Below, in pieces: positions 8,955 to 17,082 of a DNA stretch of 64,000 nucleotides. The position numbers were made by a program, and so were the translations under genes. The DNA is from Lachnoclostridium phytofermentans ISDg (GTDB lineage Bacteria > Bacillota > Clostridia > Lachnospirales > Lachnospiraceae). The notes under the pieces are model-generated. The model saw only the letters and a list, made by a program, of their open reading frames with translations. It had not been told where the DNA came from and searched no databases. Numbering within the stretch: position 1 is the stretch's first letter; every line of letters starts with the position of its first letter. Where the stretch lies: the NCBI RefSeq assembly GCF_000018685.1, contig NC_010001.1:2620001-2684000 (forward strand), in the 5' to 3' direction.

Positions 8955-9557
8955 ATGTTAGAGCATGATATCTATAAAGCAATTGCTGGTGAAGAAACAA
9001 TTGCAGGGCTTGCATACACAAACGAAGAAATTGTTGATACTAAAATAAATCGGATAGAATTTGATGGGATTGTCTTCTCAAAATGCCGATTTGTTAACTG
9101 CGATTTTAGTGGTAGTTCGTTTTTGAATGTAGCATTTTTAAATTGTGATTTGTCGAATTGCAGATTTCAGAATTGCTATTTTAGGGACACCAAATTAAAT
9201 GAGTGTAAAGGAGATGGGAGTAATTTCAGCCAAAGTTCATTACACAGGGTTATATTTGAAAGTGGTTCGTTTCATTATTCAAATTTTACCAATATTCTAA
9301 GTGATAATTGCTGTATGTCTAATGTGGATTTTTGTGATTCAGCATTCCAAGAAATGAAGATTAAAAAAATACTTTTCCACACAGTGAATTTATCAAGATG
9401 TGATTTCTTCAGAACAAAATTAAAAGGTATTGATTTGTCTACCTGTAATTTAGAGGGGATAACAGTATCCGATACTTTTAAAGAATTACAAGGAGCCAAA
9501 ATCAGTGCTATACAAGCTATGGATATTGTGCAGTTACTTGGTATTAAAATTGTGTAA
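8955..9557 (+). CDS. Pentapeptide-repeat protein
   Basis: 200 aa with a GGAGG ribosome site. From about residue 35 to 170 it consists of A(N/D)LXX-like pentapeptides, seen as FSKCRFVNCDFSGSSF, NCDLSNCRFQNCYF and DLSTCNL. These build a right-handed quadrilateral beta-helix. It is unusually Cys-rich at the central or flanking positions. Qnr/MfpA-type relatives protect DNA gyrase by DNA mimicry, but nothing in the sequence proves that role here. It stands alone between a terminator and the next gene. Confidence 0.85.
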   Translation: MLEHDIYKAIAGEETIAGLAYTNEEIVDTKINRIEFDGIVFSKCRFVNCDFSGSSFLNVAFLNCDLSNCRFQNCYFRDTKLNECKGDGSNFSQSSLHRVIFESGSFHYSNFTNILSDNCCMSNVDFCDSAFQEMKIKKILFHTVNLSRCDFFRTKLKGIDLSTCNLEGITVSDTFKELQGAKISAIQAMDIVQLLGIKIV

Positions 9558-9696
9558 AATCTATAAAAATCAAAGACTACAAATAGAGTTAAGAACACCC
9601 ATAATGTAACATAATATGGAACTTTTGTACCATATGTATCGTCTAAACTATGAAAAATATAAACAAGAATAAAGAGTATAAAGCATAGGATGGGAG

Positions 9697-11667
9697 ATGT
9701 ATTCTTATATGACTAAATTAAAACGTAATAGAAAAACCAAAATAATATCCATATGTTTAATTTTTATCATTGCATTGATAGCAGCAAAATGTGGTGTTTA
9801 CGGATATCTAGCCAATTCCTTTCAGAAAGTTAAAGTATATAGTAGGGATGAACTTATAGCAAAAATCGCATATAAGGATGTAATGGAAACAAGCGCAAAA
9901 ACGAATGAAAAAATTGCGCAAGTCGGTACATATAAGGAGCTTCTTTCCATTCTTTATTCCATGAATATGTTATCGTTAAATAATAATTCATGGGGAATTT
10001 TTAAAGGAGCAAAAATTTTGACAGAAAGTAGCGTCAGCGACATACCTGTTAATAATACTGGATATTCCCAAACAAATATTCAAGTATCCGGTGTTGATGA
10101 ATCTGATATTATAAAAAATGATGGACATTACATCTATTACCTAAACGAAGGTGTACTTAGTATATTTGATACATCCAAAGAATTACCTGATTTAATAAGT
10201 AAAACAAAGATCGACGATAATACCAAGACATTATATGATATGTATATTTCAGGTGATATTCTAGTTCTCTGCGGAGGGAAATATGAAGTTTTTAATAATA
10301 GATCGGATTCTTCTAATTCCTATGCGGATTATAATGAAATGACAGAAGCAAATACTTCACAATCCTATGATATATTCACAGTGTTTGCGGTGTATGATAT
10401 AAGTGATAGAAAATTTCCTTCCTTAAAACGTACCATAGAAATCGATGGAAATGACGTTTCGACGAGACTGATTGGGAATAATCTGTATTTTGTGACCAAT
10501 AAGAACTTATCTTATATTAGAGGTAATAAAGTAAATGATTATGAAATACTTCCAATGTACAGAGATACTGCCGATTCAACGGAATTAAAAGTAATTCAAC
10601 CTGCTGATATTTCCTATTTTCCTGATAGTAAAGTGGCACAATATTTGTTAGTCGGAACATTCGATATCACAAAAGATGATGCTGTTGTTCCACAAGCATA
10701 TCTTGGTTCAGGTAAAGAAGTGTATATGAATACAAATTCCATATATATCAGCAGGGAAATAGATAGGCCCCGTGTATATGAAGAATCTTTATCCACTGAG
10801 GCTATCGCCTTTTCTTTAACCACTGAGATTTACAGGTTCGCGATTAGTGGTATGGATATTAAATTTATTGCTAGTACTGAAATATCCGGAAAACTGATAA
10901 ATCAATATTCGATGGATGAATACAATGGGATCTTAAGGGTCGCATTCGACAGGTATATGGACGGAAACGGAAATGGTATCACTATGATAGATATCAATAC
11001 TATGAAGCCGATTGCTTCCATAACAGGACTTGCCATTAATGATAGGATTACTTCGGTCCGCTTTATGAAGGATGTAGCATATATGGTAACATCCCGTAAT
11101 GAGAATCCACTTTTTGTATTTAACCTTTCAAATCCTATAAAACCATTAAAGACAGGAGAATTAAATGTACCGGGATTCAGTCAATATTTACACCCTGTTG
11201 GGGATCAGTATTTACTAGGATTTGGCAGAAACATGGAAGAAAAGTTTTATTTAGATGAGAAGAAAAAAAAAGTCTATACCGGGGAAATGTTGGATGTAGG
11301 GTTTCAATTGAGTTTGTTTGATGTGCGTGATTTATTTAACCCGCAGGAATTGTCTGCAATAGCTTACAATGAAACTTCCAACAGTCCAGCTAGTTATAAC
11401 CCGCATTGCATTATGGCTGATGCAGAAAATAATATTATTGCATTTCCAATATTTTTTAGAGACAGATGGCTTGGAGAATTAGGTACCGTTGTAAAGATAG
11501 ATCCTTCTTCTGGGCTAACAACAGTTGCAGAAATTGAAATGCTTACAGATAATATACATGACACTCGTTTTTGCTATACGAACGATAAATTATATTTATT
11601 AACAGAGAGTAATATATCAGTATATAGCTATCCTGAGTGTGAATTTATTAATCAAGTTTTCTATTAA
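9697..11667 (+). CDS. Membrane-anchored beta-propeller domain protein
   Basis: 656 aa. A basic N-terminus (KLKRNRKTK) precedes one membrane segment (about residues 17-37), so most of the chain is extracytoplasmic. The remainder matches the secreted C-terminal-type beta-propeller family of archaea and Firmicutes (Pfam Beta_propel), with hallmarks QTNIQVSGVDESDIIKNDG, YYLNEGVLSIFD and AVYDISDR. Another in-frame ATG at 9709 is an alternative start. No enzymatic motif is visible; a surface binding or scaffolding role is a guess. Confidence 0.8.
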   Translation: MYSYMTKLKRNRKTKIISICLIFIIALIAAKCGVYGYLANSFQKVKVYSRDELIAKIAYKDVMETSAKTNEKIAQVGTYKELLSILYSMNMLSLNNNSWGIFKGAKILTESSVSDIPVNNTGYSQTNIQVSGVDESDIIKNDGHYIYYLNEGVLSIFDTSKELPDLISKTKIDDNTKTLYDMYISGDILVLCGGKYEVFNNRSDSSNSYADYNEMTEANTSQSYDIFTVFAVYDISDRKFPSLKRTIEIDGNDVSTRLIGNNLYFVTNKNLSYIRGNKVNDYEILPMYRDTADSTELKVIQPADISYFPDSKVAQYLLVGTFDITKDDAVVPQAYLGSGKEVYMNTNSIYISREIDRPRVYEESLSTEAIAFSLTTEIYRFAISGMDIKFIASTEISGKLINQYSMDEYNGILRVAFDRYMDGNGNGITMIDINTMKPIASITGLAINDRITSVRFMKDVAYMVTSRNENPLFVFNLSNPIKPLKTGELNVPGFSQYLHPVGDQYLLGFGRNMEEKFYLDEKKKKVYTGEMLDVGFQLSLFDVRDLFNPQELSAIAYNETSNSPASYNPHCIMADAENNIIAFPIFFRDRWLGELGTVVKIDPSSGLTTVAEIEMLTDNIHDTRFCYTNDKLYLLTESNISVYSYPECEFINQVFY

Positions 11668-11836
11668 TGATGGCATCAATTTCTTTTATGCGTCACAGGA
11701 TTCATGATGAATTTTAGTCATGGAAAAGATCATAATTGTTGTTATGAAAAATGGATGAGAATAGTACCTGTTGTTATAAAACAATCGATGTTAAAAAATA
11801 TAAGTGACACAAATACCTAATAATTTAAAATGAAAA

Positions 11837-11932
11837 GCATACATACGGCTTGATAGAAGGGCATACATACAACTTAATAGAAAAGCATTTATATGACTTA
11901 ATAAAAGAGCATACATACGACTTAATAGAAAA
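11837..11932. repeat. Four tandem copies of a 24-bp repeat
   Basis: Copies start at 11837, 11861, 11885 and 11909, each exactly 24 bases, with core GCATACATACGACTTAATAG. Copies 2 and 4 are the closest; copies 1 and 3 carry a few substitutions. The array lies in the convergent gap between the beta-propeller gene and the mannanase and abuts a bidirectional terminator. Confidence 0.9.
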
Positions 11933-11934
11933 GC

Positions 11935-11970
11935 AACAGAGTGCAGTTCAAATGAACTGCACTCTGTTTT
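11935..11970. terminator. Bidirectional terminator between convergent genes
   Basis: Sixteen-base perfect arms (11935-11950 and 11953-11968) carry AGAGTGCAGTTCA and its complement, with T-rich sequence at the right end. It is placed to stop both the beta-propeller transcript and the mannanase transcript. Confidence 0.8.
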
Positions 11971-12015
11971 ACATAGCAAGGAAAAGTTCTCTAAACTTAT
12001 TTTTCTTGTAATTCT

Positions 12016-14589
12016 TTATGGCTCGATTCCCCATACAAGCTTATTGCTTAAATATCCCGTAACTTTGTCAGAATTAACGTATTGGCTACTGGATGCATTA
12101 AATGAGTAATCATCTGCTTGGTTGTAATTTGACCAATTCGACTTAGCAAATCTTGCTTGAATTTCTGCATTTTGCCCAGCTTTTAACGTTCCAGCAGAAG
12201 CAGTAAAGGAAATCTCCAAGTAATAATCAGCTCCGCTAACTGGTTTAGCAAGCTTAACAAATTCACCTTTTACGTTTTCACTACCAACACTTGCCCAATC
12301 ACACCAGAAGTTCTGTGATATTTCTCCATCAATCGTATAGTAATAACGAAGTTTTATATCACTTAGATTGATATCTGTGTTTCCAGTGTTAATCAGCTTA
12401 AATTTAGGTGATATTCCATTGGTGGATGCGCTCGTATTTCCGTTAAAGGCTTGAATTACTAAATTTCCTGTAATTACGGGAGCAGTGGTATCTATGACAT
12501 TCAATGTTAATACAGGGTTGTTTCCAGCACTAAATTGGAATGTTAATTTGCTTTCCCCAAGTGATAGTGTAGATAGATAGGATTTTTGTAAAACAATTGT
12601 ATTGCCCGATACCGTATAATCTTTATTTAGTAAAAGTTTATTACTATTATTTAGAACACTTACAAGCGAAAGCCCATTTAAGTTGACCGTTACGTTGATA
12701 TTTTGCTGCTTATCAACTGCTTTATCAAAGGTTGCATTAACCGGAGTAATTGTAGCACTTGGCGTTGAATCTACGACATTAACTTTTAAAACAGGATCTT
12801 TCCCTTTGTCAAAGTCAAAGACGATAGAACTTTCACCCGTTGGTAATTGTGAGAGGAAAGTTTTCTTTAATATAAGATTATTTCCGCTTAATGTGTAATC
12901 AACATTTATTTTTAATGTGGTGGTACCTAGTTTAAGTGAATTTAAAGTATTTCCATTAAACACAATCGAAATTGTTTTATCGCTTTGATTTGGTGTATAT
13001 TTATCAAATGTTATAGAAGTCGGCGTGATTGTCGAGCTTGGTGTTTGATCATCAACTTTTAGGTTAGGTAACTCATCCAACGTAATAACATAATTGCTTT
13101 GATAAAGCTCTTTTAATGTTTTTGTATAATTATTTGCAGAACTCATGAGATACTCACCATACCATGGGCAGAAATATAACCAACCCGATTTTTCCTCGGT
13201 TAGATTTTGAAGACTTGGTACTGTGTCATTTTCTGTCATGGCAACCATCTTCTTTCCATTGGTTAAATCAACGAGTTGATAGAAGATAGTCGTAATAGCA
13301 TCTTCGTTCGGAACACCGGATAATCCGTCATAGCGGTTATAGACTGTATTGTACTTATCATACCCGACGATATCTACCAAATTATCACCAGGATACCAAG
13401 CAGGAGAGGTACTGTAAACATAGCTGTTATACGTCCAAATTATATTATGTAATCCATATGTTTGTGTCAGCCTAGTATATAACATTTCCCATAATTGTTT
13501 ATAAACTTTTGCACCTGCGGAAGCCCACCAGAACCACGCACCTTCACCATTTGCTCCGCCATTACCTTCTGCCTCGTGATATGGGCGTAAAATGATAGGT
13601 ACGTTGTTTTGCTGTAATATCAGTAGCTGTTTTGCTAAATCATCAATTGTCAGCATTACATATTGGTATTCTTTTGTCCCAGGAATAACAGCATTTGCAG
13701 TTTTAAAATTTGTTTCCGTTGGCTTATAGGTTGTCTTTTGCCAATCCACAAAATCACCAAGCTTATAGGAATTAAAATCTTTTGGAACAGTAATATGCCA
13801 GCATCCCGTTGCAATACCATTTTTATTATTAACCCAATCTATAATACGATTTGTTGTACCATCTTCCCAACCGTATAATGGATTATAGTTCATAAAATCA
13901 AACCCTCTAATCGCTGGATACTTACCTGTTAAATTGTGAATCCAATCAAACTCTAATTCTGAATTACCGTTATTTCCACCACCATAGATCTCTTGTTGGC
14001 CAGAGATGATATGTTTACCGTAAACCTCCGTTAAGTATTTCATTAGAAGTTTTGTTTCTGATGTTGCCTGGCTATCGGTAAGGGTTGGCGCTACATTTAA
14101 ACTATCTAGTTTAGCATAATCCACGGTGAATGTATCAAAATAAGCGAATCCCCAACCAGCCTTAATTTGTATCGTGTTGCTACCTTTGGTCAATTTATAA
14201 ATACCAAAATTAAAATCTGACCACACTGTAGTATATGGCAACATAAAGGAACCTTTATTGATACCATTTACGCTTAAGTATTGGAGTCTGCCATCCGTAC
14301 TTAACTCTTGCATATAACGAGTAGATATCGTATACATACCTGTCTCTGGAACAGTGACATCGAAAGTTAATGTACCTGAGTTCTGCATCCAAACAAATCC
14401 TGCTCCCGAGTATCCAGGCTTTGGTTGTCCATATATTGCCGTCACAACTTGTAACTCAGATGATAGTCGCGTATTTTCGCTTTCGATAACGAACAACGCA
14501 GTGCCTGCACTGACCGGTACTGTAATAAAACTAAACAGTAGTGATAGTGCGATGATAAACGTACTTACTTTTTTAACTAGACCTTTCAT
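12016..14589 (-). CDS. Secreted modular beta-mannanase (CBM35-like - GH26 - X2 - X2 - CBM3)
   Basis: The start is the ATG at 14589, after AAGGAAGGAG; upstream in-frame codons lack a ribosome site. The 857-aa protein has a signal peptide (1-28, ending VSA) and a CBM35-like beta-sandwich (about 35-160). The GH26 catalytic domain (about 175-545) has acid/base Glu339 in RPYHEAEG and the probable nucleophile Glu453 in VAMTENDT. Two X2 modules (about 555-640 and 645-735) and a C-terminal CBM3 (about 740-857, cellulose-binding) follow. GH26 enzymes cut beta-1,4-mannans, and the CBM3 would hold the enzyme on cellulose in plant walls. No dockerin is present, so it is a free, non-cellulosomal enzyme. 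Confidence 0.92.
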   Translation of the reverse strand: MKGLVKKVSTFIIALSLLFSFITVPVSAGTALFVIESENTRLSSELQVVTAIYGQPKPGYSGAGFVWMQNSGTLTFDVTVPETGMYTISTRYMQELSTDGRLQYLSVNGINKGSFMLPYTTVWSDFNFGIYKLTKGSNTIQIKAGWGFAYFDTFTVDYAKLDSLNVAPTLTDSQATSETKLLMKYLTEVYGKHIISGQQEIYGGGNNGNSELEFDWIHNLTGKYPAIRGFDFMNYNPLYGWEDGTTNRIIDWVNNKNGIATGCWHITVPKDFNSYKLGDFVDWQKTTYKPTETNFKTANAVIPGTKEYQYVMLTIDDLAKQLLILQQNNVPIILRPYHEAEGNGGANGEGAWFWWASAGAKVYKQLWEMLYTRLTQTYGLHNIIWTYNSYVYSTSPAWYPGDNLVDIVGYDKYNTVYNRYDGLSGVPNEDAITTIFYQLVDLTNGKKMVAMTENDTVPSLQNLTEEKSGWLYFCPWYGEYLMSSANNYTKTLKELYQSNYVITLDELPNLKVDDQTPSSTITPTSITFDKYTPNQSDKTISIVFNGNTLNSLKLGTTTLKINVDYTLSGNNLILKKTFLSQLPTGESSIVFDFDKGKDPVLKVNVVDSTPSATITPVNATFDKAVDKQQNINVTVNLNGLSLVSVLNNSNKLLLNKDYTVSGNTIVLQKSYLSTLSLGESKLTFQFSAGNNPVLTLNVIDTTAPVITGNLVIQAFNGNTSASTNGISPKFKLINTGNTDINLSDIKLRYYYTIDGEISQNFWCDWASVGSENVKGEFVKLAKPVSGADYYLEISFTASAGTLKAGQNAEIQARFAKSNWSNYNQADDYSFNASSSQYVNSDKVTGYLSNKLVWGIEP

Positions 14590-14609
14590 TTTTATACTCC
14601 TTCCTTGTA

Positions 14610-14634
14610 TTAACTTTGATGTATTCAAAGTTAA
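14610..14634 (-). promoter_or_regulatory. Perfect inverted repeat in the mannanase leader
   Basis: TTAACTTTGA (14610-14619) and TCAAAGTTAA (14625-14634) are perfect 10-base arms with a 5-base spacer, about 20 bases upstream of the mannanase start codon. It could be a repressor operator or an mRNA-stabilising 5' hairpin; the sequence does not decide. Confidence 0.45.
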
Positions 14635-14735
14635 TGAATAAAATAAATTGTTATATAACACCCTACAAAGTAAAAATAGCACAATTCCCATTATTTGTAA
14701 ATATTCATGGTACATATCGAATAAAAAATATCTAC

Positions 14736-14765
14736 TTGACTGTAAAGCAGTGCTTCAACTATAAT
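14736..14765 (+). promoter_or_regulatory. Promoter of the SmtB/CadC-type repressor gene
   Basis: TTGACT at 14736-14741 and TATAAT at 14760-14765, 18 bases apart. The inverted-repeat operator overlaps the -10 box. Confidence 0.75.
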
Positions 14766-14799
14766 ATTGTCATACAGTTGAGTCATTATTCAACTATAA
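14754..14799 (+). promoter_or_regulatory. Probable ArsR/SmtB-family operator
   Basis: TTCAACTATAA occurs twice (14754-14764 and 14789-14799) and the complementary AGTTGA lies between them (14776-14781). This gives two overlapping inverted repeats covering the -10 box and start of transcription. The arrangement fits negative autoregulation by the downstream repressor. Confidence 0.6.
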
Positions 14800-14920
14800 C
14801 GATAGAGTAAAATGTGAAATAACAGAGTTCATCCACTTAGTGAATAGCTTTGTAATTCGATATGCAGATATTGTACATGCGGCTCTATGTTTCAAGCTAT
14901 GGAAAGGCAGGGTTAGGAAT

Positions 14921-15286
14921 ATGAGAGAATCAGATATTAACTGTGATTGTGATGTTATCCATGCTAATATTGTTGAAAAAGTCAGACAATCTATGCCAGA
15001 TGAAGACGAGCTATATGATTTATCAGATTTTTTTAAAGTATTAGGGGATAGCACACGTGCGAGAATTATTAGTGCATTAGATATTAATGAGATGTGTGTA
15101 TGCGATTTGGCAGTATTATTAAATATGACGAAATCAGCGATATCACATCAATTAAGATCATTAAAAGAAGCGAATTTAGTTAAATTCCGAAAAGAAGGAA
15201 AAGTTGTTTTTTATTCCTTAACTGACGATCATGTCAAAGATATCTTCGAAAAAGGATTAGAGCATATTAGAGAAAAGTTATATTAG
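14921..15286 (+). CDS. SmtB/CadC-type metal-sensing ArsR-family repressor
   Basis: The start is taken at the ATG at 14921; an upstream in-frame codon at 14840 has no ribosome site. The 121-aa winged helix carries both known metal sites of the family. The thiolate site is formed by N-terminal Cys8/Cys10 (NCDCD) with Cys-x-Cys in helix 3 (MCVCDL), as in CadC. The helix-5 site is seen as the exact D-x-H-x10-H-x2-E pattern starting in TDDHVKD, as in SmtB/CzrA. The protein should therefore sense Cd/Pb/Zn-type ions and release its operator when metal is bound. The next gene encodes an unrelated DUF3877 protein, so its target besides itself is not evident. Confidence 0.87.
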   Translation: MRESDINCDCDVIHANIVEKVRQSMPDEDELYDLSDFFKVLGDSTRARIISALDINEMCVCDLAVLLNMTKSAISHQLRSLKEANLVKFRKEGKVVFYSLTDDHVKDIFEKGLEHIREKLY

Positions 15287-15398
15287 ATATTGGTCTGAAT
15301 ATTCCGTACTGATATTATATAAACTGCTGAGTGTTCTTGACTCTAACACATGCTTAGTAGGTACAGATATCATAATTATCAAGACGAGGGAGAGGAAT

Positions 15399-15950
15399 AT
15401 GGAAACACAAAATATACTAAACTTTGAATCATTAGAAAATAATATCATAGATGTAATAAAAGAAGAACAAATTAAATTAGGCTACAGAGAAGAAACCTTA
15501 CGATTATATTATCCTATGGAATCCATAAATAATTTATTAGGTGCAGTTCTAACAATAGACAAGCTTTCAGAGGTTTTATATGAGTTTTGCATCTATTTAA
15601 AAGACCGTTTCGGCGACGTAGAGTATTACCGCAATAATACACGTTACTGTTTTGTTATTCCACCAAAAGGTGTTACTTTTGTCCATGAAGAAGTAAAAGA
15701 CCCGATTTTTTTACAAGAATTTATAGAGACAATAAGCACGCATGATTGCAGCTTAGATGATATTTTATCGGTATTTCATCGTTATTCTGACAATGTCATA
15801 TGCGATAAAGTAGACAATGGAGAATTTGATTATTTGATATGCTTTGAAAATGAGGTACCAGATGCATATCGTTATTGCATAAAATTTGAAGATTGCCATG
15901 CGATCTATCATAGGTATACTTATACTGATTATGTTAATTTTGGGTTCTAA
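15399..15950 (+). CDS. DUF3877 family protein
   Basis: 183 aa, starting after a GGGAGAGG ribosome site. It matches from memory the clostridial family DUF3877 of unknown function, with features such as NNLLGAVLTIDKLSEVLYEF and FVIPPKGVTFVHEE. No signal peptide, membrane segment or catalytic motif is seen. The role is unknown; it lies downstream of the metal-sensing repressor, about 110 bases away. Confidence 0.6.
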   Translation: METQNILNFESLENNIIDVIKEEQIKLGYREETLRLYYPMESINNLLGAVLTIDKLSEVLYEFCIYLKDRFGDVEYYRNNTRYCFVIPPKGVTFVHEEVKDPIFLQEFIETISTHDCSLDDILSVFHRYSDNVICDKVDNGEFDYLICFENEVPDAYRYCIKFEDCHAIYHRYTYTDYVNFGF

Positions 15951-16184
15951 TTATTTGATTGTGATTATTATTTATAGCAAATTCTTGATTATTTCCTAAT
16001 TGAAAAGCTTATACCGAATAACAGTTCATAATTATTTCTAAATATGTTTGAGGTTGCATTGTTATTAAATGAATGCTATTATTCATGACAAATGAATTGG
16101 ACTGCCAATTCCTCTTGTTTATTTCCATTATAAAATATCTAGTGGAGAATATAAGGTTTTTGGTAGAGGGGGGAGGTTTTATTT

Positions 16185-16763
16185 ATGAAATTCAAGCGTG
16201 ATTACTACAAACCAGAAAATGAAAGAGCATTATGTGACTTTTTCGAACAAATGAATAATGATTCTAATTGTAATACATCAAGGATAGTTTGGGAATTGCT
16301 CCGCAATGCGCCTTATTTTGAAATGTTTCAATTGGATAAGATAGGACTGTGGTATGAGGATAACAATTTAGTTGCTTCCTTACAGCTACTAAGCCCCTGG
16401 CCAGGTTCTGTTATAGTTGATAATAGAAGTGATATAGAGAATTTACTGCTAGATATCATTCATTATGCAGAAGAAACATTTTGTGGTTTGAAAGAGAACA
16501 AAAAACATTTAGTTTTCTATGTCGATGAGAAAGAGGATAACCTACGTACCCAGACAGGGCTGTTAGAACCAATGGTAACTGCAAAGGAATATCGTAAATC
16601 AGGTTTAGGAAAAGCTTGTGTATATAATTCAATAAAAATATTGCAATCGTATGGTTGCAAGAAGGTGTTTGTAGACCCTGATGAAGAGCCATACAATTAT
16701 TATTGTAAGATAGGGTTTGAAGGGATGGACTACACACAATGTTATGAGAAAGTATTTGAATAG
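16185..16763 (+). CDS. GNAT-family N-acetyltransferase
   Basis: 192 aa behind a strong GGGGGGAGG site. The C-terminal half shows the GNAT acetyl-CoA motif, in altered form, as EYRKSGLGKACVYNSIK. It ends with a FEGMDYT...YEKVFE segment normal for the fold's last strand. The N-terminal half (about 1-90) probably shapes the acceptor site. The substrate is unknown. It is convergent with the P-type ATPase gene, with a long hairpin between them. Confidence 0.8.
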   Translation: MKFKRDYYKPENERALCDFFEQMNNDSNCNTSRIVWELLRNAPYFEMFQLDKIGLWYEDNNLVASLQLLSPWPGSVIVDNRSDIENLLLDIIHYAEETFCGLKENKKHLVFYVDEKEDNLRTQTGLLEPMVTAKEYRKSGLGKACVYNSIKILQSYGCKKVFVDPDEEPYNYYCKIGFEGMDYTQCYEKVFE

Positions 16764-16850
16764 TAAGTATTTTTTAAGCAAGTGGGTTTTTGATTTAAAA
16801 AACCATGTCTTCCATTTTTGAAATATCTATTTGAAATAAAGTAGAAGAGA

Positions 16851-16945
16851 AGCGGTCAGGATTGATATGTTCCTCCTTGTAATAAACAGTTTTTATTATT
16901 TAACTGTCTACCACAAGGTGGCATATCATATCCTGACCGCTTTTA
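16851..16945. repeat. Long imperfect palindrome between convergent genes
   Basis: Outer arms AGCGGTCAGGAT (16851-16862) and ATCCTGACCGCT pair perfectly. Further in, GATATG/CATATC, CCTTGT/ACAAGG and AACAGT/AACTGT continue the pairing towards an AT-rich tip. A TTTT run follows. It can act as a bidirectional terminator, but its length (about 90 bases) also fits a small MITE-like element or structured RNA. Confidence 0.7.
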
Positions 16946-17082
16946 TAAATTTCATTTGCTATCTTTAGAACAAAAATTTCTAAAATACATATTAATCAAA
17001 TACATTCTTGAATTCAATTATGAGTAATAATGATTCTACAATTTCTTAGCAAACCGTATTCCGATGCTAAAAATAGTATGAT

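Noticed and set aside
11837..11932. Possible CRISPR array
   Set aside because: Repeats are directly adjacent without spacers and no cas genes are near.
11791..11979. Minus-strand frame of 62 codons with an eight-residue repeat (LLSRMYAL-like)
   Set aside because: It is a by-product of the 24-bp tandem repeat and runs through the bidirectional terminator; no ribosome site.
14354..14641. 95-codon plus-strand frame inside the mannanase
   Set aside because: Shadow of the mannanase signal and CBM region.
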